Source of the DNA: Oscillospiraceae bacterium
Lineage (GTDB): Bacteria; Bacillota; Clostridia; Oscillospirales; Ruminococcaceae
Direction: 5' to 3'
DNA length: 61,108 nucleotides
NCBI GenBank assembly: GCA_900752435.1
Contig: CAADVD010000037.1
Span: 1-61,108, forward strand
Part shown: one piece after another, positions 49,321 through 58,045 of the stretch
Layout: every line of letters begins with the position of its first letter
Position numbering within the stretch: the stretch's first letter is position 1
Translations under genes and position numbers: made by a program
Notes under the pieces: model-generated
What the model saw: the letters and a program-made list of their open reading frames with translations, nothing else
What the model was told of the DNA's origin: nothing
Databases searched by the model: none

Positions 49321-49356
49321 AAAACGGAAAGAAGCCATTGCACTTCTTTCCGTTTT
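49321..49356. terminator. bidirectional terminator between convergent XRE genes
   Basis: AAAACGGAAAGAAG and CTTCTTTCCGTTTT form a perfect 14-bp stem with an eight-base loop; T-runs occur on both strands. Confidence 0.9.
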
Positions 49357-49358
49357 GT

Positions 49359-49685
49359 TTATTTCATGGAATTTTTTCGGTTGTATTCATATTGGAGCAT
49401 TTGCAGAATGTTTTCTTTGCCGCGCGCATCCAACTCGCGGAATTTGTCCAACATCGTCAGTTCGGACTTGGTGTATTGGATGGTTGGATTTGCGGTGCGT
49501 CCATACAAATAATCCAAACTGACCTGATAATACTCCGCCAGCTTGAGCAGGGATTCGTGACCGATTTGCCGTTTGCCCGATTCGTACATGGAATAGGCTT
49601 CTTTGGTGATGTCGAGCAGTTGAGCAATGTCTGCCTGCTTCAGATCATGGCCTTCACGTAAATTTCGCAGTTTTTGTCCAATCAT
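49359..49685 (-). CDS. XRE-family transcriptional regulator
   Basis: A 108-residue regulator: N-terminal helix-turn-helix (LRNLREGHDLKQADIAQLLDITKEAYSMYESGKRQ, in pieces; SLLKLAEYYQVSLDYLYGR) and a short helical tail (TMLDKFRELDARGKENILQMLQYEY) likely to mediate dimerisation. This is the common Clostridia type whose tail resembles the DUF-linked dimer helix of SinR-like proteins. It is convergent with the other XRE gene and its targets are unknown. Confidence 0.9.
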   Translation of the reverse strand: MIGQKLRNLREGHDLKQADIAQLLDITKEAYSMYESGKRQIGHESLLKLAEYYQVSLDYLYGRTANPTIQYTKSELTMLDKFRELDARGKENILQMLQYEYNRKNSMK

Positions 49686-49720
49686 TTCCGAATCCTTTTC
49701 CTTTCAAAATCAAGCAACAC

Positions 49721-49752
49721 AAAACCACCTCTGCGGCAACAGAGGTGGTTTT
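49721..49752. terminator. terminator of the DUF4234 gene
   Basis: AAAACCACCTCTG/CAGAGGTGGTTTT with a six-base loop, T-rich on both sides. Confidence 0.85.
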
Positions 49753-49761
49753 CTTCTCTCA

Positions 49762-50160
49762 TTACTGATACTGTACGCCCATACCAGCATTGTACGCATC
49801 GACCAAGCGATTGAAGTTTTTGATAAACAAATACATTGCAATCAGCGGACCGATTCCTGCCAGCAAGCTTCCCAGCAGAACCCACAGCAGATACGTTGTG
49901 CCGTTTTCTTCCACCAACACATTGTTGGCGTTGCCCATATTCTGCATCCGATTGCCCATCTGATAGTACCAGTACCATGTGTAGATACCGCAGGTCACGA
50001 TGCTCAGCAGTACCACCATGCCCGGTTCCACGGTCTTATCATCCGGCCCTGCCATCTGGTTGAGATCCCTAGTCATCTGATAATAGTAGACGTAGGTGTA
50101 AATCCCACAGGTGACAATGGACAGCAACAACACCATCCAAAACTCACGTTTTTGAATCAT
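49762..50160 (-). CDS. DUF4234 membrane protein
   Basis: A 132-residue membrane protein with three hydrophobic segments. The first two carry a near-repeat, LLLSIVTCGIYTYVYYYQM and VLLSIVTCGIYTWYWYYQM, the duplicated Cys-Gly-Ile-Tyr motif of DUF4234. The C-terminal helix (LLWVLLGSLLAGIGPLIAMYLFI) precedes a short tail. The ATG at 50160 follows AAGGAGAAGGAGC. It is often found beside DUF2752, as here, and may be co-expressed with it. Function unknown. Confidence 0.88.
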   Translation of the reverse strand: MIQKREFWMVLLLSIVTCGIYTYVYYYQMTRDLNQMAGPDDKTVEPGMVVLLSIVTCGIYTWYWYYQMGNRMQNMGNANNVLVEENGTTYLLWVLLGSLLAGIGPLIAMYLFIKNFNRLVDAYNAGMGVQYQ

Positions 50161-50258
50161 GCTCCTTCTCCTTTCCAAACATCATCCCGCATAGGCGGTT
50201 TTTCTTTATGTAAACGGATTCCTCCCCCAACGGATGCAATCCGTTTCCACCGTTTCGA

Positions 50259-50666
50259 TTACGGCCACATGTTCCGAACCCATGTGTAAAGCTGAAACAA
50301 CAGCGACTGCTCCTTATAATCCATCGGCGGCGTATCGGGAAACAACAGCACCATACGCACCGCATACACCGACAGATACATCAGTGTGAGCGTCAGCCAG
50401 AAAAATTTTCCGGACTTTTCTCTTTTAAAAAAGCGCCCGCCCGTAAACATGCCGACCAGCAGCAACGGCACGGTCAGCCAAAACAGCGGATGCCAATAAA
50501 ACGCTTCCACCAAATGCCCCTGTGCAAACGCAATCACAGCACGGGTTGTACCGCAGCCGGGGCATGGAAAACCCGTGACGTATTTCACCATACAGCCGAT
50601 GTCCAAAAAAATCACCAGCAACAAGGTCAGCAGCAATACGCCCAATGATTTCGCTATCTTTTTCAT
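50259..50666 (-). CDS. DUF2752 membrane protein
   Basis: A 135-residue membrane protein with about four helices. The family motif FPCPGCGTTRAV, with two cysteines at the membrane edge, is complete, followed by AFAQGHLVEAFYWHPLF. DUF2752 proteins are uncharacterised, and the CPGC pair suggests redox or metal binding. It lies 98 nt upstream of the DUF4234 gene on the same strand. Confidence 0.9.
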   Translation of the reverse strand: MKKIAKSLGVLLLTLLLVIFLDIGCMVKYVTGFPCPGCGTTRAVIAFAQGHLVEAFYWHPLFWLTVPLLLVGMFTGGRFFKREKSGKFFWLTLTLMYLSVYAVRMVLLFPDTPPMDYKEQSLLFQLYTWVRNMWP

Positions 50667-50811
50667 GCTCTTCCTATTTGTAACACGTCTTTTTGTTATT
50701 CTGTATTCATATTTTATTAAAAAAATACGTTCCTGTCAATCATTTTTATAAATCTTAAGAAAAACTTCCAAAGTTCGTTTGAAATACAGCGTCAAACCGT
50801 AAAATGTACCA

Positions 50812-50852
50812 ATAAAAAAGTCAAGCGACAGAACCAATGAACTGCCGCTTGA
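50812..50852 (-). terminator. terminator of nfnAB
   Basis: TCAAGCGGCAG pairs with CTGTCGCTTGA around a ten-base loop, followed by CTTTTTTATTGG on the minus strand. Confidence 0.8.
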
Positions 50853-50866
50853 GCTTATTATATGTT

Positions 50867-52258
50867 TTATTTGCTTTGAATATACGCATCCATTGCTTTG
50901 GCCGCTTCTTTTCCAGCACCCATGGCCAAGATAACGGTAGCCGCACCCGTCACAGCGTCGCCGCCGGCATATACGCCCTCACGCGAGGTCAGGCCGGATT
51001 CGCCTTCGGTTACGATACAGCCCCATTTGTTGGTTTCCAAGCCCGGTGTGGTACTGCGAATCAGCGGGTTCGGCGAAGTACCGATGGACATAACGACACA
51101 GTCCACATCCAGCACAAATTCCGAGCCCTGTTTTACAACCGGTCTTCTTCTGCCGGAAGCATCCGGTTCGCCCAATTCCATTTCCACACACTTCATGCCG
51201 TTGACGTTCTTGTGCTCGTCGCCCAGAATTTCAACCGGATTGTTCAGCACCTTGAAGATGATACCCTCTTCTTTTGCGTGCTCGACTTCCTCCAGACGAG
51301 CTGGCATTTCCGCTTCGGAACGGCGGTACACGATGTACACATTTTCCGCACCGAGACGTTTGGCACATCTGGCCGCGTCCATTGCCACGTTGCCGCCGCC
51401 GACAACCGCGACGTTTTTCGCGTTCATAATTGGGGTATCGGAGCCTTCTTTATAAGCTTTCATCAGATTCGTTCTGGTCAGGAATTCGTTGGCGGAATAC
51501 ACACCCTTGAGACTTTCACCCGGAATGTTCATGAAGCGCGGCAGACCTGCTCCCGTGCCGATGAACGCCGCTTCAAAGCCGTATTCTTCAAACAGCTCGT
51601 CGATGGTCAGCACCTTGCCGATAACCATGTTGGTGTTGACTTTTACGCCGATGGCTTTGAGCGTGTCAATTTCTTTCTGCACAATGGCTTTCGGCAGTCT
51701 GAATTCCGGAATGCCGTATACCAGCACGCCGCCGGCCAAATGAAGCGCTTCAAAAATCGTTACGTCGTAACCGGCTTTTGCCAAGTCGCCTGCACAGGTC
51801 AGACCGGACGGTCCAGCACCGATGATGGCCACCTTGTGACCGTTGGATTCCGGTTTAACAACCGCACCAGTATCGTGCGCGTTGTGCCAGTCCGCCGCAA
51901 AGCGTTCCAGACGGCCGATGGCAACCGGTTCGCCCTTGATGCCGCGCACGCATTTGGATTCGCACTGGGTTTCCTGCGGGCAAACACGGCCGCAGACCGC
52001 CGGCAGAGAGCTTTGACGGCTCAGCACCTGATAAGCGCCCTCAAAATCCTCTTCTTTGATTTTCTGAATGAACGCCGGAATGTCAATGGACACCGGACAG
52101 CCGCCCACACAGGGTTTGTTTTTGCAGTTTAAGCAACGGTTGGCTTCGTCTACGGCCTGCTCTGGCGTATAACCCAAGGCCACTTCCTTGAAGTTTTTAT
52201 TGCGGACATTCGGATCCTGCACCGGCATTTCATTTTTCTTTAAAGACATATTTGGCAT
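50867..52258 (-). CDS. nfnB: NfnB-type NADPH-dependent oxidoreductase subunit (GltA-like)
   Basis: A 463-residue flavoprotein of the glutamate synthase small-subunit family. The N-terminal domain carries two iron-sulfur cysteine groups (CLNCKNKPCVGGCPV; CGRVCPQETQCESKC). Two dinucleotide folds follow (AIIGAGPSGLTCAGDLAKAG; AVVGGGNVAMDAARC), with the GGDAVTGAATVILAMGAGK end. Next to NfnA it forms the bifurcating NADH-dependent ferredoxin:NADP+ oxidoreductase, which balances NADH, NADPH and ferredoxin in fermenters. The ATG at 52258 follows AGGAGGTT and starts directly after the nfnA stop. Confidence 0.93.
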   Translation of the reverse strand: MPNMSLKKNEMPVQDPNVRNKNFKEVALGYTPEQAVDEANRCLNCKNKPCVGGCPVSIDIPAFIQKIKEEDFEGAYQVLSRQSSLPAVCGRVCPQETQCESKCVRGIKGEPVAIGRLERFAADWHNAHDTGAVVKPESNGHKVAIIGAGPSGLTCAGDLAKAGYDVTIFEALHLAGGVLVYGIPEFRLPKAIVQKEIDTLKAIGVKVNTNMVIGKVLTIDELFEEYGFEAAFIGTGAGLPRFMNIPGESLKGVYSANEFLTRTNLMKAYKEGSDTPIMNAKNVAVVGGGNVAMDAARCAKRLGAENVYIVYRRSEAEMPARLEEVEHAKEEGIIFKVLNNPVEILGDEHKNVNGMKCVEMELGEPDASGRRRPVVKQGSEFVLDVDCVVMSIGTSPNPLIRSTTPGLETNKWGCIVTEGESGLTSREGVYAGGDAVTGAATVILAMGAGKEAAKAMDAYIQSK

Positions 52259-52260
52259 GA

Positions 52261-53103
52261 TTATTGAACCTCCTGCTGGAACAAATTGCAAGTTGCTTCG
52301 TAGGCATGGCGTTCAAAGCCCTTGTACATGTTGGAGCGCTCGATGGCTTCGTCAAAATCGACCAGATGGCCGTCAAAGTCCGGGCCGTCCACACAGGCAA
52401 ACTTGGTTTCGCCGCCGACAGTCAAACGACAGCCGCCGCACATGCCGGTACCGTCAATCATAATCGGGTTCATGGAAACGATGGTTTTGACGCCTTTTTC
52501 CTTGGTGAGTTTGCAGACAAACTTCATCATCACCAGCGGACCGATGGTAATGACTTCATCGTATTCCTCGCCGCTTTCGATCAGTTCCTGCAGCGCGTTG
52601 GTGACCAAGCCTTTGGTGCCGTAGGAGCCGTCGTCCGTCATCATGCAGAGCTTATCGCTGACCGCTTTGAATTCGTCTTCCAAAATCACCAAATCCTTGT
52701 TGCGGAAGCCGACCACAGAATGCACTTCACAGCCGAGGTTATGTAATTTTTTCGCAATCGGATACGCGATGGCACAGCCCACGCCGCCGCCGACAACGGC
52801 TACTTTTTTGAGGCCTTCTGTATGGGAAGCCACGCCCAATGGTCCTACAAAGTCGTGAATGCAGTCGCCTTCATTTAAGTGGTTGAGCTTTTCCGTTGTA
52901 GCCCCGACGATTTGGAAAATAATCGTCACGGTACCGGCTTCGCGGTCAAAATCTGCAACGGTCAGCGGAATGCGCTCGCCGTTTTCATCGACGCGCAGAA
53001 TGATGAATTGACCTGGTTCTGCCTTTTTGGCAATCAGCGGAGCGTCGACTTCCATCAAGGTAACCGTCGGATTCAGTTCTTTTTTTCTGACAATTTTAAA
53101 CAT
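52261..53103 (-). CDS. nfnA: NfnA-type ferredoxin-NADP reductase subunit
   Basis: A 280-residue FAD protein with a beta-barrel flavin domain (PGQFIILRVDENGERIPLTVAD), a nucleotide fold (VAVVGGGVGCAIAYPIAK) and a C-terminal 2Fe-2S loop (GTGMCGGCRL, FACVDGP). It resembles dihydroorotate dehydrogenase electron-transfer subunits. The directly adjacent GltA-like gene, two nucleotides downstream, identifies it as NfnA. The operon has a terminator downstream. Confidence 0.93.
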   Translation of the reverse strand: MFKIVRKKELNPTVTLMEVDAPLIAKKAEPGQFIILRVDENGERIPLTVADFDREAGTVTIIFQIVGATTEKLNHLNEGDCIHDFVGPLGVASHTEGLKKVAVVGGGVGCAIAYPIAKKLHNLGCEVHSVVGFRNKDLVILEDEFKAVSDKLCMMTDDGSYGTKGLVTNALQELIESGEEYDEVITIGPLVMMKFVCKLTKEKGVKTIVSMNPIMIDGTGMCGGCRLTVGGETKFACVDGPDFDGHLVDFDEAIERSNMYKGFERHAYEATCNLFQQEVQ

Positions 53104-53200
53104 GATTCTCCGTCCTTCTCGTGAAATAGAACTGCGCGCCGCAAGGTGGTAAAAACTGCTCTGGAAGCGGTACGCAGTGTCTCTTTGTGTTGCAACAAAA

Positions 53201-53226
53201 GAGAAGCCGCATAAAAGAGGCTTCTC
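53201..53226. terminator. terminator of the iron alcohol dehydrogenase gene
   Basis: GAGAAGCC and GGCTTCTC enclose a ten-base loop, followed by TTTTGTTG on the minus strand and TTATTG on the plus strand. Confidence 0.8.
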
Positions 53227-53263
53227 TTATTGTCATTCTTGTCTTATTATAAAGGAATTGGAA

Positions 53264-54427
53264 CTAAAAATCAACCTCTGTACCATAGTAAATGGCCGTG
53301 AAGAGTTTTTCCATCTCTTCCTGAGTCGGAATGCGCGGGTTGGAGCCTGTGCAGGCATCGCCGATGGCGTTTTCCGAAATGGCCGAGAGTTTTTCTTTGA
53401 ATTCATCTTCGAGAATACCAAAGTCTTTCAAAGTCTTCGGAATGTTCATGCGCTGATTGAATTCGTCAATCTTCGCGCAGAGTGCATCAACGCCGTCCAA
53501 GCCGAGTGCGTTGGCGATGTCTTCATAGCGTTTGGCCGCACGCATGTCTTTGGCGTTGTACTTGATGACATACGGCAGATAAATCGCATTGGCACAGCCG
53601 TGCGGGATGTGACCGGTGCTGAATGCCGCGCCGGTTTTGTGCGCCATGGAGTGCACGATACCGAGCAGAGCATTGGAGAACGCCATACCAGCCAAGCACT
53701 GTGCATAGTGCATTTGTTCTCTGGCCTTGGAGCAGCCATTGTAGGAAGCCGGCAGATACTGCATCACCATTTTGATTGCCTGAATGGCCAACGGATCGGT
53801 GAACGGGCTGGCTACCGTGGAAACATACGCTTCAATGGCATGGGTCAAAGCGTCCATACCGGTGTGCGCAACGAGTTTCTGCGGCATGGTTTCCGCCAAA
53901 TCCGGGTCTACAATTGCGACATCCGGCGTAATGTTGAAGTCAGCAAGCGGATATTTGATACCCTTGGAGTAGTCGGTGATAACGGAGAATGCCGTCACTT
54001 CGGTTGCAGTACCGGAAGTGGACGGAATCGCTAAGAATTTCGCTTTCTGGCGCAGTTCCGGAAATGCAAACGGGGTAATCAAATCTTCAAAGTTGGTGTC
54101 CGGATATTCATAGAACGCCCACATCGCTTTTGCCGCGTCAATCGGAGAGCCGCCGCCGATGGCAACAATCCAGTCCGGTTCAAATTCCTGCATGGCTTTG
54201 GCGCCCTTCATCACGGTTTCCACGGACGGATCCGGTTCTACGCCTTCAAAAAGCTGGGTTTCGATGCCCGCTTCATGCAGATTGTTCACCACTTTGTCCA
54301 GAAAGCCAAAACGCTTCATGGAACCGCCGCCTACCACGACGATGGCTTTTTTGCCTTTGAGTGTTTTCAGTTCATCAATTGTGCCTTTTCCAAAATAAAT
54401 GTCTCTCGGCAAAGTAAAACGTGCCAT
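53264..54427 (-). CDS. iron-containing alcohol dehydrogenase
   Basis: A 387-residue group III alcohol dehydrogenase. The NAD(P) loop is AIGGGSPIDAAKAMW, and the metal region includes TGMDALTHAIEAYVS and the His-rich GIVHSMAHKTGAAFSTGHIPHGCANAI (in pieces). Probably reduces acetaldehyde or butyraldehyde to alcohol, or oxidises diols. The ATG at 54427 follows TAGGAGGAAT; the frame is open to 54634. It lies upstream of the nfn genes on the same strand and fits the redox theme. A hairpin in the leader may affect expression. Confidence 0.93.
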   Translation of the reverse strand: MARFTLPRDIYFGKGTIDELKTLKGKKAIVVVGGGSMKRFGFLDKVVNNLHEAGIETQLFEGVEPDPSVETVMKGAKAMQEFEPDWIVAIGGGSPIDAAKAMWAFYEYPDTNFEDLITPFAFPELRQKAKFLAIPSTSGTATEVTAFSVITDYSKGIKYPLADFNITPDVAIVDPDLAETMPQKLVAHTGMDALTHAIEAYVSTVASPFTDPLAIQAIKMVMQYLPASYNGCSKAREQMHYAQCLAGMAFSNALLGIVHSMAHKTGAAFSTGHIPHGCANAIYLPYVIKYNAKDMRAAKRYEDIANALGLDGVDALCAKIDEFNQRMNIPKTLKDFGILEDEFKEKLSAISENAIGDACTGSNPRIPTQEEMEKLFTAIYYGTEVDF

Positions 54428-54567
54428 GATTTGATTCCTCCTAAAAGTTCCACAGAATTTTTTCAGATGTCCTGCGGTAAAATCTTCCACCGCTTTATCT
54501 GTTTTGTGAATAAAAATAAATCGAAATGTGAATTTTTTGTTCAACATGCCTTTTTGAAAATCCGATA

Positions 54568-54598
54568 AAACACTTTCCGAACTCCATGGAAAGTGTTT
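54568..54598 (-). promoter_or_regulatory. hairpin in the adh leader
   Basis: A perfect 11-bp stem with a nine-base loop, about 140 nt before the adh start and downstream of the likely -10. Terminator-like but with a short T-run. Confidence 0.45.
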
Positions 54599-54711
54599 GA
54601 TGGTATCGCCCTGTCCAAAAACCCAGGCGAACAATTATACAAATTCACAAAAAATCATGCCGAAATCACGCGAATTTTGATTTATTTCCGTCCTTCGTTA
54701 ACATTTTATCA

Positions 54712-54740
54712 TTGTAAAGATAGTTTGGGTAATGTATAAT
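54712..54740 (+). promoter_or_regulatory. sigma-A promoter of lysR
   Basis: TTGTAA and a perfect TATAAT with a 17-nt spacer, about 40 nt before the TTG start. Confidence 0.8.
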
Positions 54741-54781
54741 TGATATAGCACCCATATCAATTCGGGAATGGAGGGAAACGC

Positions 54782-55711
54782 TTGAATTTACTGCATTTGC
54801 GCTATGTCGTGGAGGTCGAAAAGACCGGTTCCATCACCAAGGCCGCACAGAATCTGTATATGGGACAGCCCAATCTCAGCAAGGCCATCAAAGAGCTGGA
54901 ACAGAGCATCGGCATCACCATTTTTCGGCGCACGGCCAAAGGCGTTCAACCCACAGCCAAGGGAATGGAATTTCTCACCTATGCCAAAACCATCCTCTCC
55001 CAAATTGACGAGCTGGAATCGCTCTACAAGCCGCAGGACAGCAAAAGCTGTGTGTTCAACGTGTCGGTTCCGCGTGCAACCTATATCGCTGCGGCGTTTT
55101 GCCGGTTCATTCAACAGTTTAACCACTGCGATTCCATCAAAATTTATTTTAAGGAAACAAATCCAGTCACCGCCATCAACGACGTTGCTTCTGGGGAATC
55201 CAATATGGGCGTGGTGCGCTATCAGGAAATTTACGAGGAGCATTTTGAAAAGCTGCTGCAATACAACGAACTCGATTCGGAACTGCTTTGGCAGTATCAA
55301 AGTGTGGTGATGATGGCAAACGACCATCCGCTGGCTGATTATGCCGACATTCCCTACCACGAGCTGATGGCCTACACGGAAATTGTTCATGGAGATTATC
55401 AGGTGCCCAGCTTATCGTTTTCCGAAATCAAGCGCTCCAACGGCATGGAGAGCGCCCATCGGCGTATTTACGTATACGACCGCGGCAGCCAGTACGATCT
55501 GCTCAAAACCGTTCCCGGCGCATTTATGTGGGTTTCACCCGTACCGCGCAAGAACTTGGAACAAAACGGCTTTGTCACCCGCCCCTGCTCCCTGGCAGGC
55601 GGTCTGAACAAGGACATCCTCATTTATCCGAGCGGACATGCCATCGGAAAAGTCGGCGAAGCCTTGCGGACAGTCTTGCAGGAATCCGTCAAAGAATTGC
55701 AAGAAAATTAG
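54782..55711 (+). CDS. LysR-family transcriptional regulator
   Basis: A 309-residue regulator with an N-terminal winged helix (LRYVVEVEKTGSITKAAQNLYMGQPNLSKAIKELEQ, in pieces; GITIFRRTAKGVQPT) and a periplasmic-binding-like effector domain. The TTG start is read because GGAGGG lies six bases upstream. It is divergent from the iron alcohol dehydrogenase gene, a likely target. The Crp/Fnr-family gene follows 55 nt downstream. The ligand is unknown. Confidence 0.93.
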   Translation: MNLLHLRYVVEVEKTGSITKAAQNLYMGQPNLSKAIKELEQSIGITIFRRTAKGVQPTAKGMEFLTYAKTILSQIDELESLYKPQDSKSCVFNVSVPRATYIAAAFCRFIQQFNHCDSIKIYFKETNPVTAINDVASGESNMGVVRYQEIYEEHFEKLLQYNELDSELLWQYQSVVMMANDHPLADYADIPYHELMAYTEIVHGDYQVPSLSFSEIKRSNGMESAHRRIYVYDRGSQYDLLKTVPGAFMWVSPVPRKNLEQNGFVTRPCSLAGGLNKDILIYPSGHAIGKVGEALRTVLQESVKELQEN

Positions 55712-55766
55712 GCCGCCGCCGGAGAGCTTGGCTTTTCGGCAGACGGTATCATGGAGGACAAATCAT

Positions 55767-56351
55767 ATGACCATCAAACCGAGTGACTACTTGGAAAGCT
55801 GTCTGCATCTGCAATTGACACCGGAAGTCAAAAGACTGCTGGATACAGAAGCTTCCATTGTCACATTTCCGAAAGGCCACCATCCCGTCCGTCAGGGCGA
55901 AGAGGCCAATTCGTTTTATTTTCTGGTATACGGCATTGTACAGGGCTATTACCTGGATGAAGAGGGCGACGAGCACACCAAATGCTTCGGGCAGGAAAAT
56001 TCCTTTTTCTCCTCCGAATGCTTCCGCACCAACGGTGACGCTTCCTTTTATGTCGAATGCTTGGAGGAGTGCAAGTGCATCCGGATTCCCTATTCGACGG
56101 TGCGCACCTTGATGCGCATGGATGATGAAGTACAGGAAAAAATCAACCGTCTCTATCTGGAAGAAGTCGAAAAATTGGAAAAACGGGCGAAAGGATTGCT
56201 GTTACAGGATGCGGAGGAGCGCTACTGCCAATTCTGCAAAGACTATCCCAACTTACAAAACCGCATTCCGGTCAAGTACATTGCTTCGTACATCGGCATC
56301 CGCGCCAGCGCGCTCAGCCGGATTCGACAACAGCTCAAAAAAAGCTTGTAA
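55767..56351 (+). CDS. Crp/Fnr-family regulator
   Basis: A 194-residue regulator with a cyclic-nucleotide-type beta barrel (FPKGHHPVRQGEEANSFYFLVYGIVQGYYLDEEG, in pieces), a long dimer helix (EEVEKLEKRAKGLLLQDAEERY) and a C-terminal helix-turn-helix (IPVKYIASYIGIRASALSRIRQQL). It lacks the N-terminal cysteine cluster of Fnr oxygen sensors. The ATG at 55767 has GGAGGAC upstream. The ligand is unknown. It lies between lysR and an SDR gene on the same strand. Confidence 0.92.
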   Translation: MTIKPSDYLESCLHLQLTPEVKRLLDTEASIVTFPKGHHPVRQGEEANSFYFLVYGIVQGYYLDEEGDEHTKCFGQENSFFSSECFRTNGDASFYVECLEECKCIRIPYSTVRTLMRMDDEVQEKINRLYLEEVEKLEKRAKGLLLQDAEERYCQFCKDYPNLQNRIPVKYIASYIGIRASALSRIRQQLKKSL

Positions 56352-56444
56352 AATTTTTAAAATCTTCTCTGACACCAAACACATTCGCATAGGGAAAGGA
56401 CCGTGCACCGTATTGGTGCTGTCCTGTATCAAGAGGTGATTTTT

Positions 56445-57218
56445 ATGATAAACTATGCACTCATAACCGGTGCAACCAGCGGAATTGGCTATGAGCTGGC
56501 CAAAATTTTTGCCGCCAACGGCTTCGGACTGGTCTTGGTTTCCTCCCATGCCGAACGACTGCACAGCACCAAGGCACAACTGCAAGAAAAAGCCGATGTA
56601 CCCATTCATATTTTTACGCAGGATTTGAGCCAATTGGGTGCGGCACAGCAGTTGTATGAGAGCGTCAAGCAAGCACAGCTTCCCATTTCCGTGCTGGTCA
56701 ACAACGCCGGTTTCGGATTGGTTGGCGCAACCCATGAAATCGATTTGGCACAGGATGAGCGGATGCTGATTTTAAACGTAATCAGTCCGGTGGAATTGTG
56801 CAAGCTCTTTCTGGCGGATTGGGCGGCAGTTGGACAGGCCAAGCAAGCGAAGCGTGGAAAAATACTCAACGTGGCTTCCACCGGCGCGTTTCAGCCGGGA
56901 CCTTATACGTCCACGTACTTTGCCAGCAAAGCGTTTGTGCTCAGTTATTCACGGGCGATTCGCTATGAAGCTAAAAAGCTAGGGGTACAAGTTTCCACGT
57001 TGTGTCCGGGATCGACCAAAACGCGTTTCTTTGACAAAGAAGGGATGCCGACGCCAGCAATGGCGATGTCAGCGGAACGAGTGGCAAGGATTGCGTTTCG
57101 CGGATTGATGCGCAATCGGGAGGTAATTGTGCCGGGGATTCTGAACCAGTTGGCACGTCCGCTTCCGATGAAACTCAAAATTGCGGCGATTGCGCGGATG
57201 AAGGCATCCGATGAATGA
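56445..57218 (+). CDS. short-chain dehydrogenase/reductase
   Basis: A 257-residue Rossmann enzyme. The loop TGATSGIG is at residues 8-15, NNAGFGLVG follows, the catalytic Ser is in VASTGAFQ, and the Tyr-Lys pair in STYFASKAFVLSYS. It is clearly similar to the SDR at 24555, including the LCPGSTKT segment and a hydrophobic C-terminus. The ATG has AAGAGGTGA upstream. The Crp/Fnr gene 93 nt upstream may control it. Substrate unknown. Confidence 0.88.
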   Translation: MINYALITGATSGIGYELAKIFAANGFGLVLVSSHAERLHSTKAQLQEKADVPIHIFTQDLSQLGAAQQLYESVKQAQLPISVLVNNAGFGLVGATHEIDLAQDERMLILNVISPVELCKLFLADWAAVGQAKQAKRGKILNVASTGAFQPGPYTSTYFASKAFVLSYSRAIRYEAKKLGVQVSTLCPGSTKTRFFDKEGMPTPAMAMSAERVARIAFRGLMRNREVIVPGILNQLARPLPMKLKIAAIARMKASDE

Positions 57219-57266
57219 AGAAATCCGACAGGCAATTTGTTGAAACGACGATTGTCTGACAACTGT

Positions 57267-57305
57267 AAAATAGGACGTTTCATGCAAAGTGAAACGTCCT
57301 ATTTT
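57267..57305. terminator. bidirectional terminator between SDR and birA
   Basis: A perfect 16-bp stem (AAAATAGGACGTTTCA and complement) with a seven-base loop, A-rich and T-rich on its sides. Convergent genes end on both sides. Confidence 0.9.
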
Positions 57306-58042
57306 CATACATACCCATAAAGTCCTCGAACTGAAGCTTCCCCGCTGTTCACCGCGAACCGCGTTCCATCCTCTGCTTCACAGAGCAGATTTCCATTTTC
57401 CGCCACACCCAGCGCCGTTGCCGTCACCGTCTTTTGCTGATAATGCACCTGCACCTGCCGTCCGCGGTTGATGAGCCGCTGTTCATAAGCATCTTTCAAC
57501 GCCGCAAATCCGCTCTTGTGGAAAACCTCCACTATGCGTTCCAGCTCCAACGCAATCTCCTTGGCCAGCGCCACCGGAGGATACGCTTTTCCCGTCTCCA
57601 TCCACAGCGACGTTGCATAGGGCAGTGCGGAAGATTCCATCTGCTCCGCCCGCAAATTCACGTTGACGCCGATTCCGCATATAATATGGAGTTGAGAGGA
57701 ACGAACGATGCTCTCGCACAAAATGCCGCACAGCTTTTTTCCATTTAGAATGATGTCGTTGGGCCATTTGATTTGAACGGTCTGACCGGTCATCCGTTCC
57801 ACCGCAGTACTGACCGCCATGCCGCACAGCAAGGGAAACAGCGCCACCTCGCCGCTTGGATTGCGAAACAGCATCGACATGCTGATGTTGCCGGACGGGG
57901 TAACCCAGCTCTTGCCCAATCTGCCCTTGCCCGCTGTCTGCACATCCGCAAACACCACAGTGCCGTCGGGCAGTTCCTCCGCGTGCTCTTTCAAATAGTC
58001 GTTGGTGGAGGACAATTCCTCAAAATACAAAAACTCTGCCAT
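57305..58042 (-). CDS. birA: biotin-[acetyl-CoA-carboxylase] ligase
   Basis: A 245-residue ligase that forms biotinyl-AMP and biotinylates carboxylase carriers. The nucleotide loop GKGRLGKSW is at 38-46, then KWPNDIILNGKKLCGIL with the catalytic Lys, and a GIGVNVN segment. The SH3-like C-terminal domain is present. It lacks the N-terminal winged helix of BirA repressors, so it is a ligase only and does not regulate biotin genes. It precedes a metallophosphoesterase on the complementary strand by three bases, so both may be one transcript. Confidence 0.94.
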   Translation of the reverse strand: MAEFLYFEELSSTNDYLKEHAEELPDGTVVFADVQTAGKGRLGKSWVTPSGNISMSMLFRNPSGEVALFPLLCGMAVSTAVERMTGQTVQIKWPNDIILNGKKLCGILCESIVRSSQLHIICGIGVNVNLRAEQMESSALPYATSLWMETGKAYPPVALAKEIALELERIVEVFHKSGFAALKDAYEQRLINRGRQVQVHYQQKTVTATALGVAENGNLLCEAEDGTRFAVNSGEASVRGLYGYV

Positions 58043-58045
58043 GAA

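Larger units (their letters stand above)
54428..54781. other. divergent control region between adh and lysR
   Basis: No gene is seen. On the minus strand there is a possible -10 (TATAAT at 54634-54639) and a hairpin AAACACTTTCC/GGAAAGTGTTT at 54568-54598, followed by TTATC, that could be an attenuator for adh. On the plus strand is the lysR promoter. No clear Rex box was found. Confidence 0.5.

Noticed and set aside
50837..52132. A 431-codon plus-strand frame opposite nfnB
   Set aside because: Antisense shadow of a firmly identified flavoprotein gene.
54428..54781. Rex (NADH-sensing) operator ahead of the alcohol dehydrogenase
   Set aside because: GTTAAC occurs near 54698, but no TTGTTAA-N4-TTAACAA-type palindrome is present.
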